Source: Branchiostoma belcheri (taxonomy: Eukaryota > Chordata > Leptocardii > Amphioxiformes > Branchiostomatidae). From it: a stretch of DNA of 64,000 bases. This document shows positions 1 through 10,800 of this stretch, piece by piece; the stretch's first letter is position 1, and every line of letters begins with the position of its first letter. The notes beneath the pieces were generated by a model. It was not told the origin of the DNA, searched no databases, and was given only the letters and a program-made list of their open reading frames with translations. The stretch is from positions 350,079 through 414,078 of the forward strand of contig NW_017802780.1 in assembly GCF_001625305.1 (NCBI RefSeq), read 5' to 3'. The position numbers and the translations under genes were made by a program.

Positions 1-90
1 CTGTCAACAGGCAAGAGTAAGATTGATATTCGGTTACAGTAGGTACAGGGCTGGTGAAAGTGGGGTCAGTGAAAAATTCGGAACAAGGAT

Positions 91-918
91 CTAGCGGGCA
101 GGCAGATGAGGCAGAATAGCGTAGCGGATACTTTTGTAATATCTGAGGTTTCCAAAATCGGAGAGATGCAGCCCGTCTGCCACGAAATAGTCAGGATTTT
201 TTTGCCATAGCTTACAGTGGCGCCACGTGGTGGTGTTCGGAATGGAATCAATGAGAGGGCGCAAAGTTTGGCTAAACTCCCTAACGCGAGCATGGAAATC
301 TCGCATGTAGGGAGGCAATCGTAGCCGCCAGATCGGTTCCCCCACTATCACCGTGTGAACGGAAGGTATTTCTAGGATGTCTCTCACTAACGACGCAAGT
401 TCATGAGCAACTGTGCGAGGGGATAGGTACTGTCTACATAGGTCGTTGTGTGCGAGTTCGACATAGACTATGTGAGGAGAGGAGGCCCTGAGATTTGAAA
501 GTATTTTAGTACGGTATCGCGGTATAGTACAGCCGCGTAGACCCAGAAAATCAATAGCTACATTTGAGAGCCAGAAATCGGAAGACACAGCCCTTCCGCT
601 AGCCGTAGAAGTACGGGTTTTAACGAATGATTCTAGGCGAGATACAAACGAGTGCCCAGTAATGGAAATGCGAGTGGGTGAAGGGTCCATACTAAGAACA
701 AAAGCAGGACTCACCCCTAAAGTTCTATACAGTGAGTTGACGGCCCCGGTAAATGCGACGAGGTGGTCTGAGACGGCGTGAAGAGCCTGAGATGTTCTGA
801 AGCGGCGGGTGGACGGCTCTGCGTGGCGGGATAGCTGGACGGTGTCCCCTGCCTCGGGTCTGGCGTTTTTCAGAAAACGGGGGACGGTCGTAAGTTCGAG
901 GAAAGTGTCTGAAAAGTT
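91..918 (-). CDS. SGNH/GDSL hydrolase-like ORF, probably part of an old retroelement
   Basis: An open frame of about 275 codons. The C-terminal 200 residues look like an SGNH esterase fold: a nucleophile block ITGHSFVSRL, a block VELAHNDL that could supply the Asn, and a C-terminal block DGLHLSDFGN with the Asp/His pair. The N-terminal part is basic and predicted helical. Single-exon SGNH domains of this kind occur in amphioxus and other invertebrates inside DIRS/Ngaro-type retroelements and in some LINE ORF1 proteins, so I favour a mobile-element origin over a host esterase. No reverse transcriptase or recombinase is visible nearby, and the window edge cuts off the downstream side. Family assignment is inference. 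Confidence 0.45.
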   Translation of the reverse strand, partial: NFSDTFLELTTVPRFLKNARPEAGDTVQLSRHAEPSTRRFRTSQALHAVSDHLVAFTGAVNSLYRTLGVSPAFVLSMDPSPTRISITGHSFVSRLESFVKTRTSTASGRAVSSDFWLSNVAIDFLGLRGCTIPRYRTKILSNLRASSPHIVYVELAHNDLCRQYLSPRTVAHELASLVRDILEIPSVHTVIVGEPIWRLRLPPYMRDFHARVREFSQTLRPLIDSIPNTTTWRHCKLWQKNPDYFVADGLHLSDFGNLRYYKSIRYAILPHLPAR

Positions 919-1360
919 CTAGGCAGGTGTCCAGGTGAGAGGGCTCCACGTGTTGCAGTGGGTGTACGGCGTCTCAGTCTGCCAAGGAAAGACGGCGCCG
1001 GGCGGGATATTAGGGTGGTGGACGTATCCGAGGAGTGGGCGTCAGTCCGGCACGAGGCCGCAGCGAAGTTCTCGGGCAGCCGGCGTCACCGCGGCGCTTG
1101 GCGGCAGGGTTGTGGACTGCTGGGTTTTTGGAACGTCGGTGGTGACAGTTTGATAAGAGATATCCAGAGTGTAGAGTTGACCGTGCTCTCGTGTGGTCTG
1201 GATGGAATGAAGGATTCCTGCTGCCCGTATTTGTTTGTTTGTAAGGCCATGTCAACTCGGCCAATCAGAGAGCGTTACGTTATCGAGGATGAGTCCCCAT
1301 ATGTGTTAGATTTGGGGCCGGCCAGGGACCGGTCACGATTTTGCTGCGTGTACAAGTAAT

Positions 1361-2437
1361 GCCCATCTGGATTAAATTTTGATCTGGGCCTTTCACCGCT
1401 CAAAACGATATTTTTAAGCAGTTTTAAGTAAAATCATTACTAACTTAAGCATCTTTCGTGCAGAGTACATGTCCATTTATGTAACAACTGCTAGCAAACC
1501 ACATACACTGAGTTGATAAACGAAAATGTTTTCTTTCTTTTTTAATGTAAATTAGGACTTACTTACGCCATCAACAACGCTATAAAAATTGCCAAAAATT
1601 CTTTACCTACCTTGTGACGTGTCCGACCAGGAGATCAGAGCCCCGAAGAAGACCAGAAACTTCCACATGTCTACCATATGTTGAAATGAGTCCAGACTCC
1701 GTGATGTGTGTGAGGCTTTTTTTTTTGTGCGCGGTAATTTAAAATGTGCCCCAAGGCCATGGGAACCACGCACCTGACCGGTAGGGACGGGCGATATTAA
1801 TACTTCTGCTGAGGAAATGCCTTGACCTGGCGTGGACCTTTACGCTGCTGATTACGTAAGCAAAGGTAAAATCAATGTTGTATACTTAGCAACATATTCA
1901 TATGCCCAAAATTCTCATAATCCTATCAAAACACCTCAGAAACGATCCAAAACGATTTCAAATCGGTAAATCTACGCATTTTTTAAAATATCAAGTTACT
2001 AGTCTTGATTTCAGACATATCTGGGCATAACGGTCTCTCCACGGCTATGGGAGCTTGCTTTACGGCTTGTTGTGTCCCAAACCGTGCCTGGGGAAAATCT
2101 ACGTTCTGTTCTGGGGCACACTAAGACTGTCCAGACACAAGGGCTTTGTACCTACACACAAGGAACCTACAGCTTAGCAAGGGTAATGAAATGAGCCCGA
2201 TTCAAGAGTAGCCACGGCTAGTCCCGCACAGTTCACAAATGGCCTCCGTTGCTTGGGGCGTGGATACTTGACGTCAGTAACCATGATTGACAGCACTTCC
2301 GGGCACAGTTCTGGACAGTGACAGCCTGTGTTCAGTTCTGTTCCCGCTCAGCTGCAGGCACAGAACAGAATATATATAGGCACGGTTCTGGACACAACCA
2401 GAATGTTCCCTTTCATGCATTTATCATGTTTAAGACG
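1361..2437. other. Non-coding stretch, nothing recognised
   Basis: No convincing exon, RNA gene or repeat was recognised between the SGNH-like ORF and the CCAA repeat. The area near 2300-2400 repeats short words around 'cagttctg', with a TATA-like run near 2370, but I cannot assign a function. Confidence 0.4.
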
Positions 2438-2518
2438 TTACCATTCAGAAGCGTTGTTACGGTATAACCCATAGTTGACCCAGTTTGGGGTTGGGCCGCT
2501 GGCCCAAAGATCTTTCAA

Positions 2519-2780
2519 CCGGCTAACCAACCAACCAACTAACAACCAACCAACCAACCAACCAACCAACCAACCAACCAACCAACCAACCAACCTACCA
2601 ACCAACCAACCAACCAACCATCCAACCAACCAACCAACCAACCAAACAACCAACCAAACAACCAACCAAACAACAATTACAAACAAACAAACAAACACGC
2701 CAATCAATCAGGCAACCAACCAACCAAGAAACCAATTAACAAGCACACCAGCCAACCTATCAACCAACCAGCTCCTTTGC
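2519..2780. repeat. (CCAA)n tetranucleotide microsatellite
   Basis: About 260 bp of nearly uninterrupted CCAA units with scattered substitutions, decaying towards the 3' side into AAACAACC and AATCAATC variants. Apparent ORFs on both strands here (Asn-Gln-Pro-Thr or Trp-Leu-Val-Gly repeats) are artefacts of the repeat. Confidence 0.95.
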
Positions 2781-3487
2781 CTGTCATAGATGTATAAATG
2801 TAACGATCTTTTGATAAGTCTGAAGATGTAATGCTTCATATGAGAACTGCAATAGCGATTTCTGTACGAAATATTTGGGGAAAAATAATTATTTTCAGAT
2901 GGAAGTTGTCAGAGACATTGTATTGAATCGTATGCAAGAATCTCAATTTCACCTGCTACGACCAACTAAAGTAATAAGCACACATATTTGTGACAATGGG
3001 GGTGTCTAAAAAGTCTACATTTAAGAACAAATGAGATACTTTACTACTCAGCCCACTGCCTGTATGAAAATAGACTGTTCATTCTGAAATCATCCCCATG
3101 CAAAATTAAAAGTATTTAATTTCAAAATCCTTTCATTGCAAACATTTAAGACTAAGAAAATATCAAAACAAATAATATTAACAAAGACATTGATAGACGT
3201 AGCCCTAGAAATCAGACTATTTCTTTCATTACGTGGTAGTCTGATAACTATTCAGGAACCTGTCATTTGATTCGTCTGATTGAAAAATGTGCTCGGGCAA
3301 GTTCACTAATAAACGGTTTGGATTGAAAAGTCATCCTAAATACCTAGCAAACAGTTTTTTTTTAATTCTGTTATCGTTAAAAACACCTTTGGTCAAAACA
3401 AGATTTCTGTTTGCTATAAAGCAATATGCGACCAGAAATTTGCACAACTTCAAATCTGCAAACAATCAAATGGTCCGCCTTAAGGCC

Positions 3488-3585
3488 ACAGCAAGTAAAT
3501 TTTATGGAAGACGGATGACATCCTCTGCAAACTCCAAATCTAATGCGATAGGAAAAAAAAACGGGCGAGACACGATTCCTAAATT
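3488..3585 (+). mobile_element. Left end of a Harbinger-like MITE (partial copy)
   Basis: The sequence begins TAA-GGCCACAGCAAG followed by a conserved 'taaattttatgga' block, a gatgacatcc block and an A-rich run. This matches the left terminus of the complete copies at 36639 and 46227. The right end was not found nearby, so this is a solo end. Confidence 0.6.
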
Positions 3586-3745
3586 TTTAAATGTTGACAT
3601 CATTAAGCTTGTTAAATAAGAAATGATATCAATAACGTGCTAAGTGTACTGCCAACTATTACATCATCCATTTCTCCCTGAAACAACTTTGTAAAATACG
3701 TTTTCAATCATTCTACAAATTGTTTTGATTCAGTGATATATATAG

Positions 3746-3886
3746 AATACAACACGGTGTATTCCGTATCGCCCGAGGTACCAGCCCGACCGCGGGTCGG
3801 ATCGCCCGACGGCCGAAGGCCGGAGGGAGATCCGATCCGCGGGAGGGCTGGGACCGAGGGTGATGCGGAATACACCGTGTTGTATT
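3746..3886. mobile_element. Near-perfect hairpin element (palindromic MITE-like repeat)
   Basis: The two arms, each about 65-70 bp, start with 'aatacaacacggtgtattcc' and its complement and fold back on a tiny loop at 'ggccgaaggcc'. The arms are GC-rich (cccgaccgcgggtcggatcg) in an AT-rich neighbourhood. Most arm mismatches keep RNA pairing. It contains no protein frame of interest. The downstream 250 bp (gggcgaaacgcgttcgaatc and ggccgtacgg blocks) may belong to the same repeat. I read it as a fold-back or MITE insertion 3' of the polycystin gene. Confidence 0.7.
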
Positions 3887-4192
3887 TTATTTATGTCATA
3901 CCCACCCAAGAAAACACGCCTTTCAATGCGAAATGAGCGAAAATTTGGTGTCCGTAAGCCCACTAAAACGCAACAACATCAATTCCAACGTCCAAAGTTT
4001 GTATTCGAATTTTCGAAAGCGGTGCACACGGTTAGGGCGAAACGCGTTCGAATCTTTCTATGGAACATTTGGAAGGCCCTGGCCGTACGGGTTTAGAACC
4101 CCCAGGCCGTACGGATAGTTATCACACGGGCCGGAACACCCGTATCGAACGTAACCGCGGCCCAGGTAGGACATAATATTAGTTACACGATA

Positions 4193-4330
4193 GTGATGAT
4201 GATGATTATGATAATGATGATGATGAAATACATTTATATTACATTCAAGCCACGTCGGGCTAGGTACAGGTCAAGACTTAATAGACACATAACAAACGTA
4301 CATAGAAAAGTGGTAAATCATTGCAAAGCC
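4193..4330. repeat. (GAT)n microsatellite with LINE-like 3' tail flank
   Basis: A short imperfect GAT/AAT repeat (4196-4228) is followed by 'aaatacatttatattacatt', which resembles the reverse complement of a LINE 3' UTR with a microsatellite tail. No coding remnant was found beside it. Confidence 0.5.
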
Positions 4331-4670
4331 TAATGTATACCTTTACCCAAAATGTCTGGCGTATACGTGCGGTATTGCATGTACCCATATCTATTTCTGT
4401 TTTTATATTATTGATTAATAACATAATTTGTTTTCTTTATCTATACGAGATGTACGCTGGGTTATACGTCTATTTGATATAGCATTAAAGGATATGTAAA
4501 TGGATGGCGAGAAAAATCTTTATCGTTTGCGTAAACTACATTTGCTTACATTGTTATATTGAAGTAAAAGTGTAAATGTATGTTTTAGAAAACAATTTAC
4601 GAAACAAAGAGTGTACTAAAATATATTACATGACTTAATTACAATATTTATTTAGTCTATTTATAAAAAT

Positions 4671-4676
4671 TTTATT
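4671..4676 (-). promoter_or_regulatory. Candidate poly(A) signal of the polycystin gene
   Basis: AATAAA on the minus strand lies about 120 nt past the TGA at 4796-4798. A second AATAAA lies at 4647-4652. Position and orientation fit the 3' UTR of the polycystin gene. This is inferred from sequence only. Confidence 0.45.
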
Positions 4677-4795
4677 TCATAATTTTAATAATTACATTTT
4701 GTGCAAGTAATCGTGTACTGTGGTAATTTTCTTCCACAATTATTGATAATTTCTCATCTTTCCCGATTGATTTTGTAAGACGCAATCTGTTTCCG

Positions 4796-4890
4796 TCAAG
4801 GCAGGATGGAGTTACAGATGTCCAGGCCTTCATCAAGTTTCTCCTGAATGATGACAATGTTGGCCTCGAATCCTTTCATCATCAGTTCAC
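4796..4890 (-). CDS. Polycystin terminal exon 34
   Basis: After acceptor tgtgaag|GTG the phase-1 reading gives ELMMKGFEANIVIIQEKLDE, then GLDICNSILP and TGA at 4798-4796. The heptad-like hydrophobic spacing suggests a short helix or coiled coil, as in other polycystin C-termini. The exon is separated from exon 33 by an intron holding the Penelope-like insertion, whose edge lies only about 20 bp from the acceptor. Confidence 0.75.
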
Positions 4891-7800
4891 CTTCACAAAA
4901 GCGTTAAGAACTTATGATAACGGTTAAAATTTACGTGACCAACACAAAGTAATTTGGGACTTACCCCAAAATTTCGACTGACCACGGAATGGACCCTTCT
5001 ACTGCAGCTTCCGGGACGTGACGTCGGAAGCACGTGATTGCAGCAAAGGGTCACACGTGGCAGATAACCTATGACGCCCCCCGTCTCTGTTCAGTGCTGG
5101 ACGGTTGGCCCGAATGTACACCGCCTCCTTTACTCCTCTCGCGAAGAAATCCGGTTCTGTGTCCAGGATTTTCACTTTAAATATCTAGTGAGACAGAGTG
5201 TCCTGGAGATTCTACATGTATATGCTGGGAAACTTCTGAGCTGGTGGAACTGGGACGTTGGTGTTCAAGGAACCGTGTTTTCAACGAACGCTCAGTTTCT
5301 CCGATGTATGTTTCTTGGCACTGACCCTTGTTTAGTGGCACCTTGGCAAGAGATGTGGTACACCACTCCACATTTATTTTCCTTCAGCGTTTTGTCCTTG
5401 GGTGCTACTAAGATTTTTCTTAAGGTCCAAGTCAGTCTGAAACCTGTTTTGATGCCATATTCGCCAAAAATCCTCCTTAGAGCTTCAGAAGTACCCTTTT
5501 CGTAAGGTAAGACCACTGGACCTTTGTTACGTTTTGAGGAGGTGGTCGTCCTGTTCTGTACTGATTTGGCTGTTTTTGGTGCTGATTCTTTGTCTATAGC
5601 CCAATCAGAGTAACCACACAGTTTTAAAGATTGGATCACGTGATCCTTCTCTTTCTTTTTATTCTGGAGATCGAAAGAAACACTGAGCAGAGACAGGGGG
5701 CGTCATAGGTTATCTGCCACGTATGACCCTCTGCTGCAACCACGTGTTTCCGACGTCACGTCCCGGAAGCTGCAGTAGGAGGATACATTTCGCGAAGAAG
5801 ACTGACGGAGTCAGCCGGAAATTTGGGGTAAGTCCCAAGTTACTTTGTGTTGGTCACGTAAATTTTAACCGTTATCATAATGTTATATACCAACACAGAT
5901 GAACTTTTATGCTGAGTTAAGAACTTGTTAAGCATTAGCCATTACTAAATCAGTATAGGAATCTTAAAACGTAATCTGTGTCTGTGTAAGAAACATGATT
6001 TAAAACACTATCATGACAACTTTTGTTATTGTTTTCTATTCATTTTAAATGTAATCACTCGGAGATGTAAGAAGTTTTAGTTCATAATTTGGAAGTGTAT
6101 TGGATTGGGGGTTTCATTTTTTGTCCCCCGCAGCAAGATATTTTTTTTTTATTGACGAGGCTGTGATCTGGTATACCCTGTGTCGTAGAATAAGTTTAAA
6201 AGTCAGTAGGAATACCTACCGCATTGTTTAAGAATGTATTCGTCATTAATAATACAAATTAAATTCCAACAGATTTACAAATATTTAAAACGCTTTCTGC
6301 TATGTTGAGAATCCCCAATTTTTTCATTGTTTTAATCAGAGCAGGAAGGTAGAATCACAATATTGCCACTGATTGGTTCGGTGGAACTTACCTTGTTTAT
6401 TCTCCTTATCCGGCGTGCTGTGAAACCCCAACATAGCCAGGAACCTCCTCCAGATGTACTCCCCAAGCTCTTGGTCATGGCTGACGTCAACGTCAGTGGA
6501 AATGGCGTCACAGATGATGGTGGTGAGGAAGTTTATCAGGAGGATGAAGATGCAGATCATGAAGGAAGAGAAGAAGATCGGCCCGGTGACAGGGTTGGAA
6601 TCCAACATGTCTTTGGCGAAGAACCTTAAGAATCATAACATATAGGGATTTAGTTTAGGTTTATCATTTAAAGAATTGCTTATATATCATACAATTTAAA
6701 TGACCATTCCATAGTCCTTAAGTTAGTAAAACTAACCTGCCAAGCATCATCTCGAAGAGTGCAAACGTTGTGTGGTACAGGTCTGCGTAAGACTCCATGT
6801 GGCTTCCGAATATGAGGTGTGCTGAAACCAGAGACAGGCAAATGAGTCGTCAACATTTAACATCGTACAACGTGAACTTACGGCAAAGTTTTAATAAAAT
6901 ATGTAGTTTAGCAAAGAGGACTCTAACCTAAAGTCTGGATTACTTAAAGTTCATCCAAACTATACTCAATACTTACCTGAGCTGATGAAGGCGATAAAGG
7001 CGATGGCAGCAACAACCAAAAATGACAGGAGCTCCTCCTTCATGATGCCGGGAAGAGCCAGGAGTTTGCCGATTGTTTGACTGAAGCGGACGACGCGAAG
7101 TAGGGATATGGTGTTGATGAAGACAACAAGGCCCAAGATGTGTTTAAAACAAGCATCCCACCATGCAGCAGTTTGCAGGTCGACAAAGCGTTCAAACCCC
7201 AGGTCACCTAGGAAATAAATCAGAGCCTTAAAGTTTCTTAAACCAAAGTCAACAATTAACAAATAATCAAATGTAATGTATCATTTCAATGTAACAAAAC
7301 TAACATTCCATTTTACTAAGTATTTTGTTTTTTGCGGAATGAGTTGTTCGATAACGATAGTCATAGGTTATCCAACTACTAGTGACTTGTTAACGTACCG
7401 TTACTTTTTGCGACCACTGCAAGTGTTTTCGATGCCACCACATATCGCTTGATGAAGACGGAGATTGTTGTGGCTGTACCGATGAGGCTAACACATCCGA
7501 GGGCATTCCATTTCGACGTGAAATATTTACATCCCATCTTTATCATTACTTTCAGTTCGTTACAAAATATGGCAAAGAACAGTAGTGTGAATAGAATGTG
7601 CATAAACAAGTCGACATAGTCAGCATCACTTTCGTACTGAAACAATCTAAATGAAGTGATTGTTGCTGTTGGTACGAGATGCCCTACTTCGGAACGATTT
7701 ATGATCATGTTCACAACACTGAACAGCTTTAGGCTGGGATTGTACAGGTTCACGGTGATTGTCAGGGATTTTGTGTACTTGTCGAAAAACTGGTTGTCTT

Positions 7801-10800
7801 TCAAGAAACCAAAGAATGATACAGCGGAGTCATGAACCAGGGGAACGCCAAACGAATAATGATTTGTGCATTCGAATGTGTTATTTTGATGAGGTAACAC
7901 GTCTGTGACATTAAATCGCCAACAGTTATCAGACACACTCCACCCGATGTCATCAACAGACTTGGAACCTGCAGTGATGGACATTATATACCAAGTTTTA
8001 TTTGTGGACTTTAACAAAATCTGCCCATAATAATATAATGATATTAACATCATTTGAGACATCTTTAAGATAAAGAAAGAAGAAGTAAATTTGTCCAAAC
8101 GTACCTGGAAGTTGTCTAACTTGTATCAGACGTGGAGGACCGAGACGGAAGGATCCCGTGTTGTGTGCAAACTGTCGGTCTAAGTACTTCATGTCCCTTC
8201 CGTTGTACCAGGTAGCTGGGTAAAGGGTCGGCAGCAGGACGTCCTCAGTCCACGCGTAAAACTGGTCCGGGGTTTTAATCTATAGGCAAAATTTACAATT
8301 ATCATTTGTACATTATTATAAGGACCTGTTCAGCGCACTGCGACAAAAGCCAGGATTCCAATCCCCAACCTCTTGCTAATTGCAAATTACTGGACTACGC
8401 TGAATAGGTTGACCATGTAGCTGTTAGTACATTTGCGTATATACTAGATGAACAGTATTCCTTACATCCACAACTTACCGCATCATATTCTTGCAGAATG
8501 TTGTTCGCCAATGACTGTGTCTCATCAAAGGCATGTTGGTCCTTATCCGCCTGGGCGATGTAGAAGAGGAGCACCACGAAGATAAAAAGGAGAATAAACT
8601 CCTTCAGTACTGATGCTGACTTCTCATTCAGTTCCTTCTTCTTTCTTACCGATTTTACATCAGAAATGGCAGTTGGATAGACCTTCTTTGGTGCTGTAGA
8701 GGCAAAGAAATAATTTGATGAAAATCTGTCATAATAAAAAATAACACATTATTGAGGTTGATGAAACTGTAGGAAGTAAAACCAAACTTCTATACATAAT
8801 TTGCATTGTATTTAGTACAATTAGGTGTTACATCATAGTGTAATACATAAAATAGATATTTCATTTGGCTGTGAAAGACAAGAAGTATTTAAAGTGAAGA
8901 CGACATATTGAGAGAAATCAGCCACAGGGGGTCAAGAATTAAAGTTTTAATTTTCTTACCTGTAGAGTTCCACAGGTTCAGCTGCAGGTCTTCCTTCAGA
9001 ATAACCTGCGGCTTGGTGAGGAACGGGAGACTAAAGATGGCAGCCAGGCCCACAGCAAGGACAAAGATCTACGGGGAATACAGTTAAATATTTATATTAT
9101 GCGGTTTGCATGGATATGGTTTCGTTCGTGTTTAATGATGGTATATTACGGCATTAGGTTCTTGTTGCAGTTTTAGTCTGTTTAGGAAAAAAAAAAATCA
9201 TTACAACGTAAGCAACGTAAATACAATCTTTGTTATCGTTATCATTCCAAACCATTTTTATTTATTGCTTTTCAACCAGTTTCTTGTTAATTCAAAAGAC
9301 GTTCTCAGCACTATAGGAGTAAAAAGACGTGGCGAGTATCATCTATATCGGTAAAAAGAATAACCTCTTCTACATCATAAGCCTAAAGCTTGTCCCTACT
9401 ATATTCAATATTAAGTACGTGTCACCTGGAGAGTGTCCATTACACAACTGGACCCCATGAAGGACAGAACAAATGCCTTTATCCAGGCGTCACTTTTCTC
9501 CTTCCCCCAATCCATACTGTACAGGAGGACGAAGAACTTGGAGCTAGTGGACACCAGGAACACGGTCAGCCACGCCACGTACTTTGCTAGGCGAAAGAAA
9601 GTTCTCTTCCAATATCCTAATAGTCAACATAATGTTTACAAGATAAATGTTGTAAATGGGGTAAACTGTGAACTACATAGCTGGCTCTACAAATTAAATT
9701 TGAATAATTATTATTATCAACAGTATTACTTGTTATTTACTTGTAACAACCACGGATCTTCCCACGTTACCCATATTCACGTACTATCAGTAAGCGTTCG
9801 GGATGTTATAATCGTTTTAAAAAAAATTATCACTGGGCTTGTTTATAATGACAAGGAAGTTACATACAATAACACTAGATTTTTTAAAAGTAAAATCATA
9901 CATTTGTAAAAAAAAGTAACATTAAGTAGCGTTCACATGATGAAAATGAATAAAAAAATCATAGTTTTGCTATCACTGATCCATTCTCATACCTTTCTTG
10001 GACGGGCGGATGGATATCTCCGGAGTGTTAACGGACAGTGGCGCCTCCATGCGGAACAACTGCAGAAGTACCAAATTGACTGGCAGCACGGTCAGGATAG
10101 TCATGAGACTGATGTACAGCTCCTATCGAAATGTAATTCACACATAATAAGGCTCTAAAACAGGTTACATATGATAGTAAGCTACGATAACAATGTAACT
10201 ATTCTATGCATAAGGTTTTACTATCCAAGAACGGCATATGCAACTATTGTCACAGGGATTTTTGATAAAAAAGGAGAAAAATAATATCAACCGAGGAATA
10301 TTACCTGTATGGTAAAGCGAACAAACCCCAGGTTCAACACTCTGGTGTCGGCAGTTGTGTTTTCTGCCTTGTACCACATGGCGCTGGATAGCATCATGGT
10401 GTTCAGTAGAGTAAAGCAGCAGGACAGACGCTGGGCCTTGGTGAAGAGTGAACCTACTCCGGGCAAAAAAACGACATGAGGAATTTGTTATTCATCAAAC
10501 AACATGAGGAATTTGTTATTCATTTTTCTTTATTCATTTATTTATTTATACTTAAGTGCACCGGAATCGGTGTTCAGATTTTCATTATGAATATTTCATT
10601 ATGTATTTGAATAATCATGCATGTTATTTTCAAACATATCATTTGCTTTTAATCGACGCTTATTAATGGTATTGTTGTCTGCACACTCTGCTGCACGACA
10701 AATCTGGTATTATAGAACCTGGGTTCGCGCTCGTGTCTGGCCACGACTAGAAAAAGGCATCGTTCTTACGGATGATGATGTAGAGCAGCTGGCGGCTCAG

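Noticed and set aside
2438-2789. Long ORFs on both strands encoding Leu-Val-Gly-Trp and Asn-Gln-Pro-Thr repeats
   Set aside because: They are direct translations of the CCAA microsatellite and have no independent coding signal.
6363-6645. Acidic plus-strand ORF (EEVYQEDEDADHEGREEDRP)
   Set aside because: Antisense of the last polycystin transmembrane exon.
9390-10158. Several plus-strand ORFs
   Set aside because: They are antisense shadows of polycystin exons 25 and 26, which have correct splice sites and conserved residues on the minus strand.
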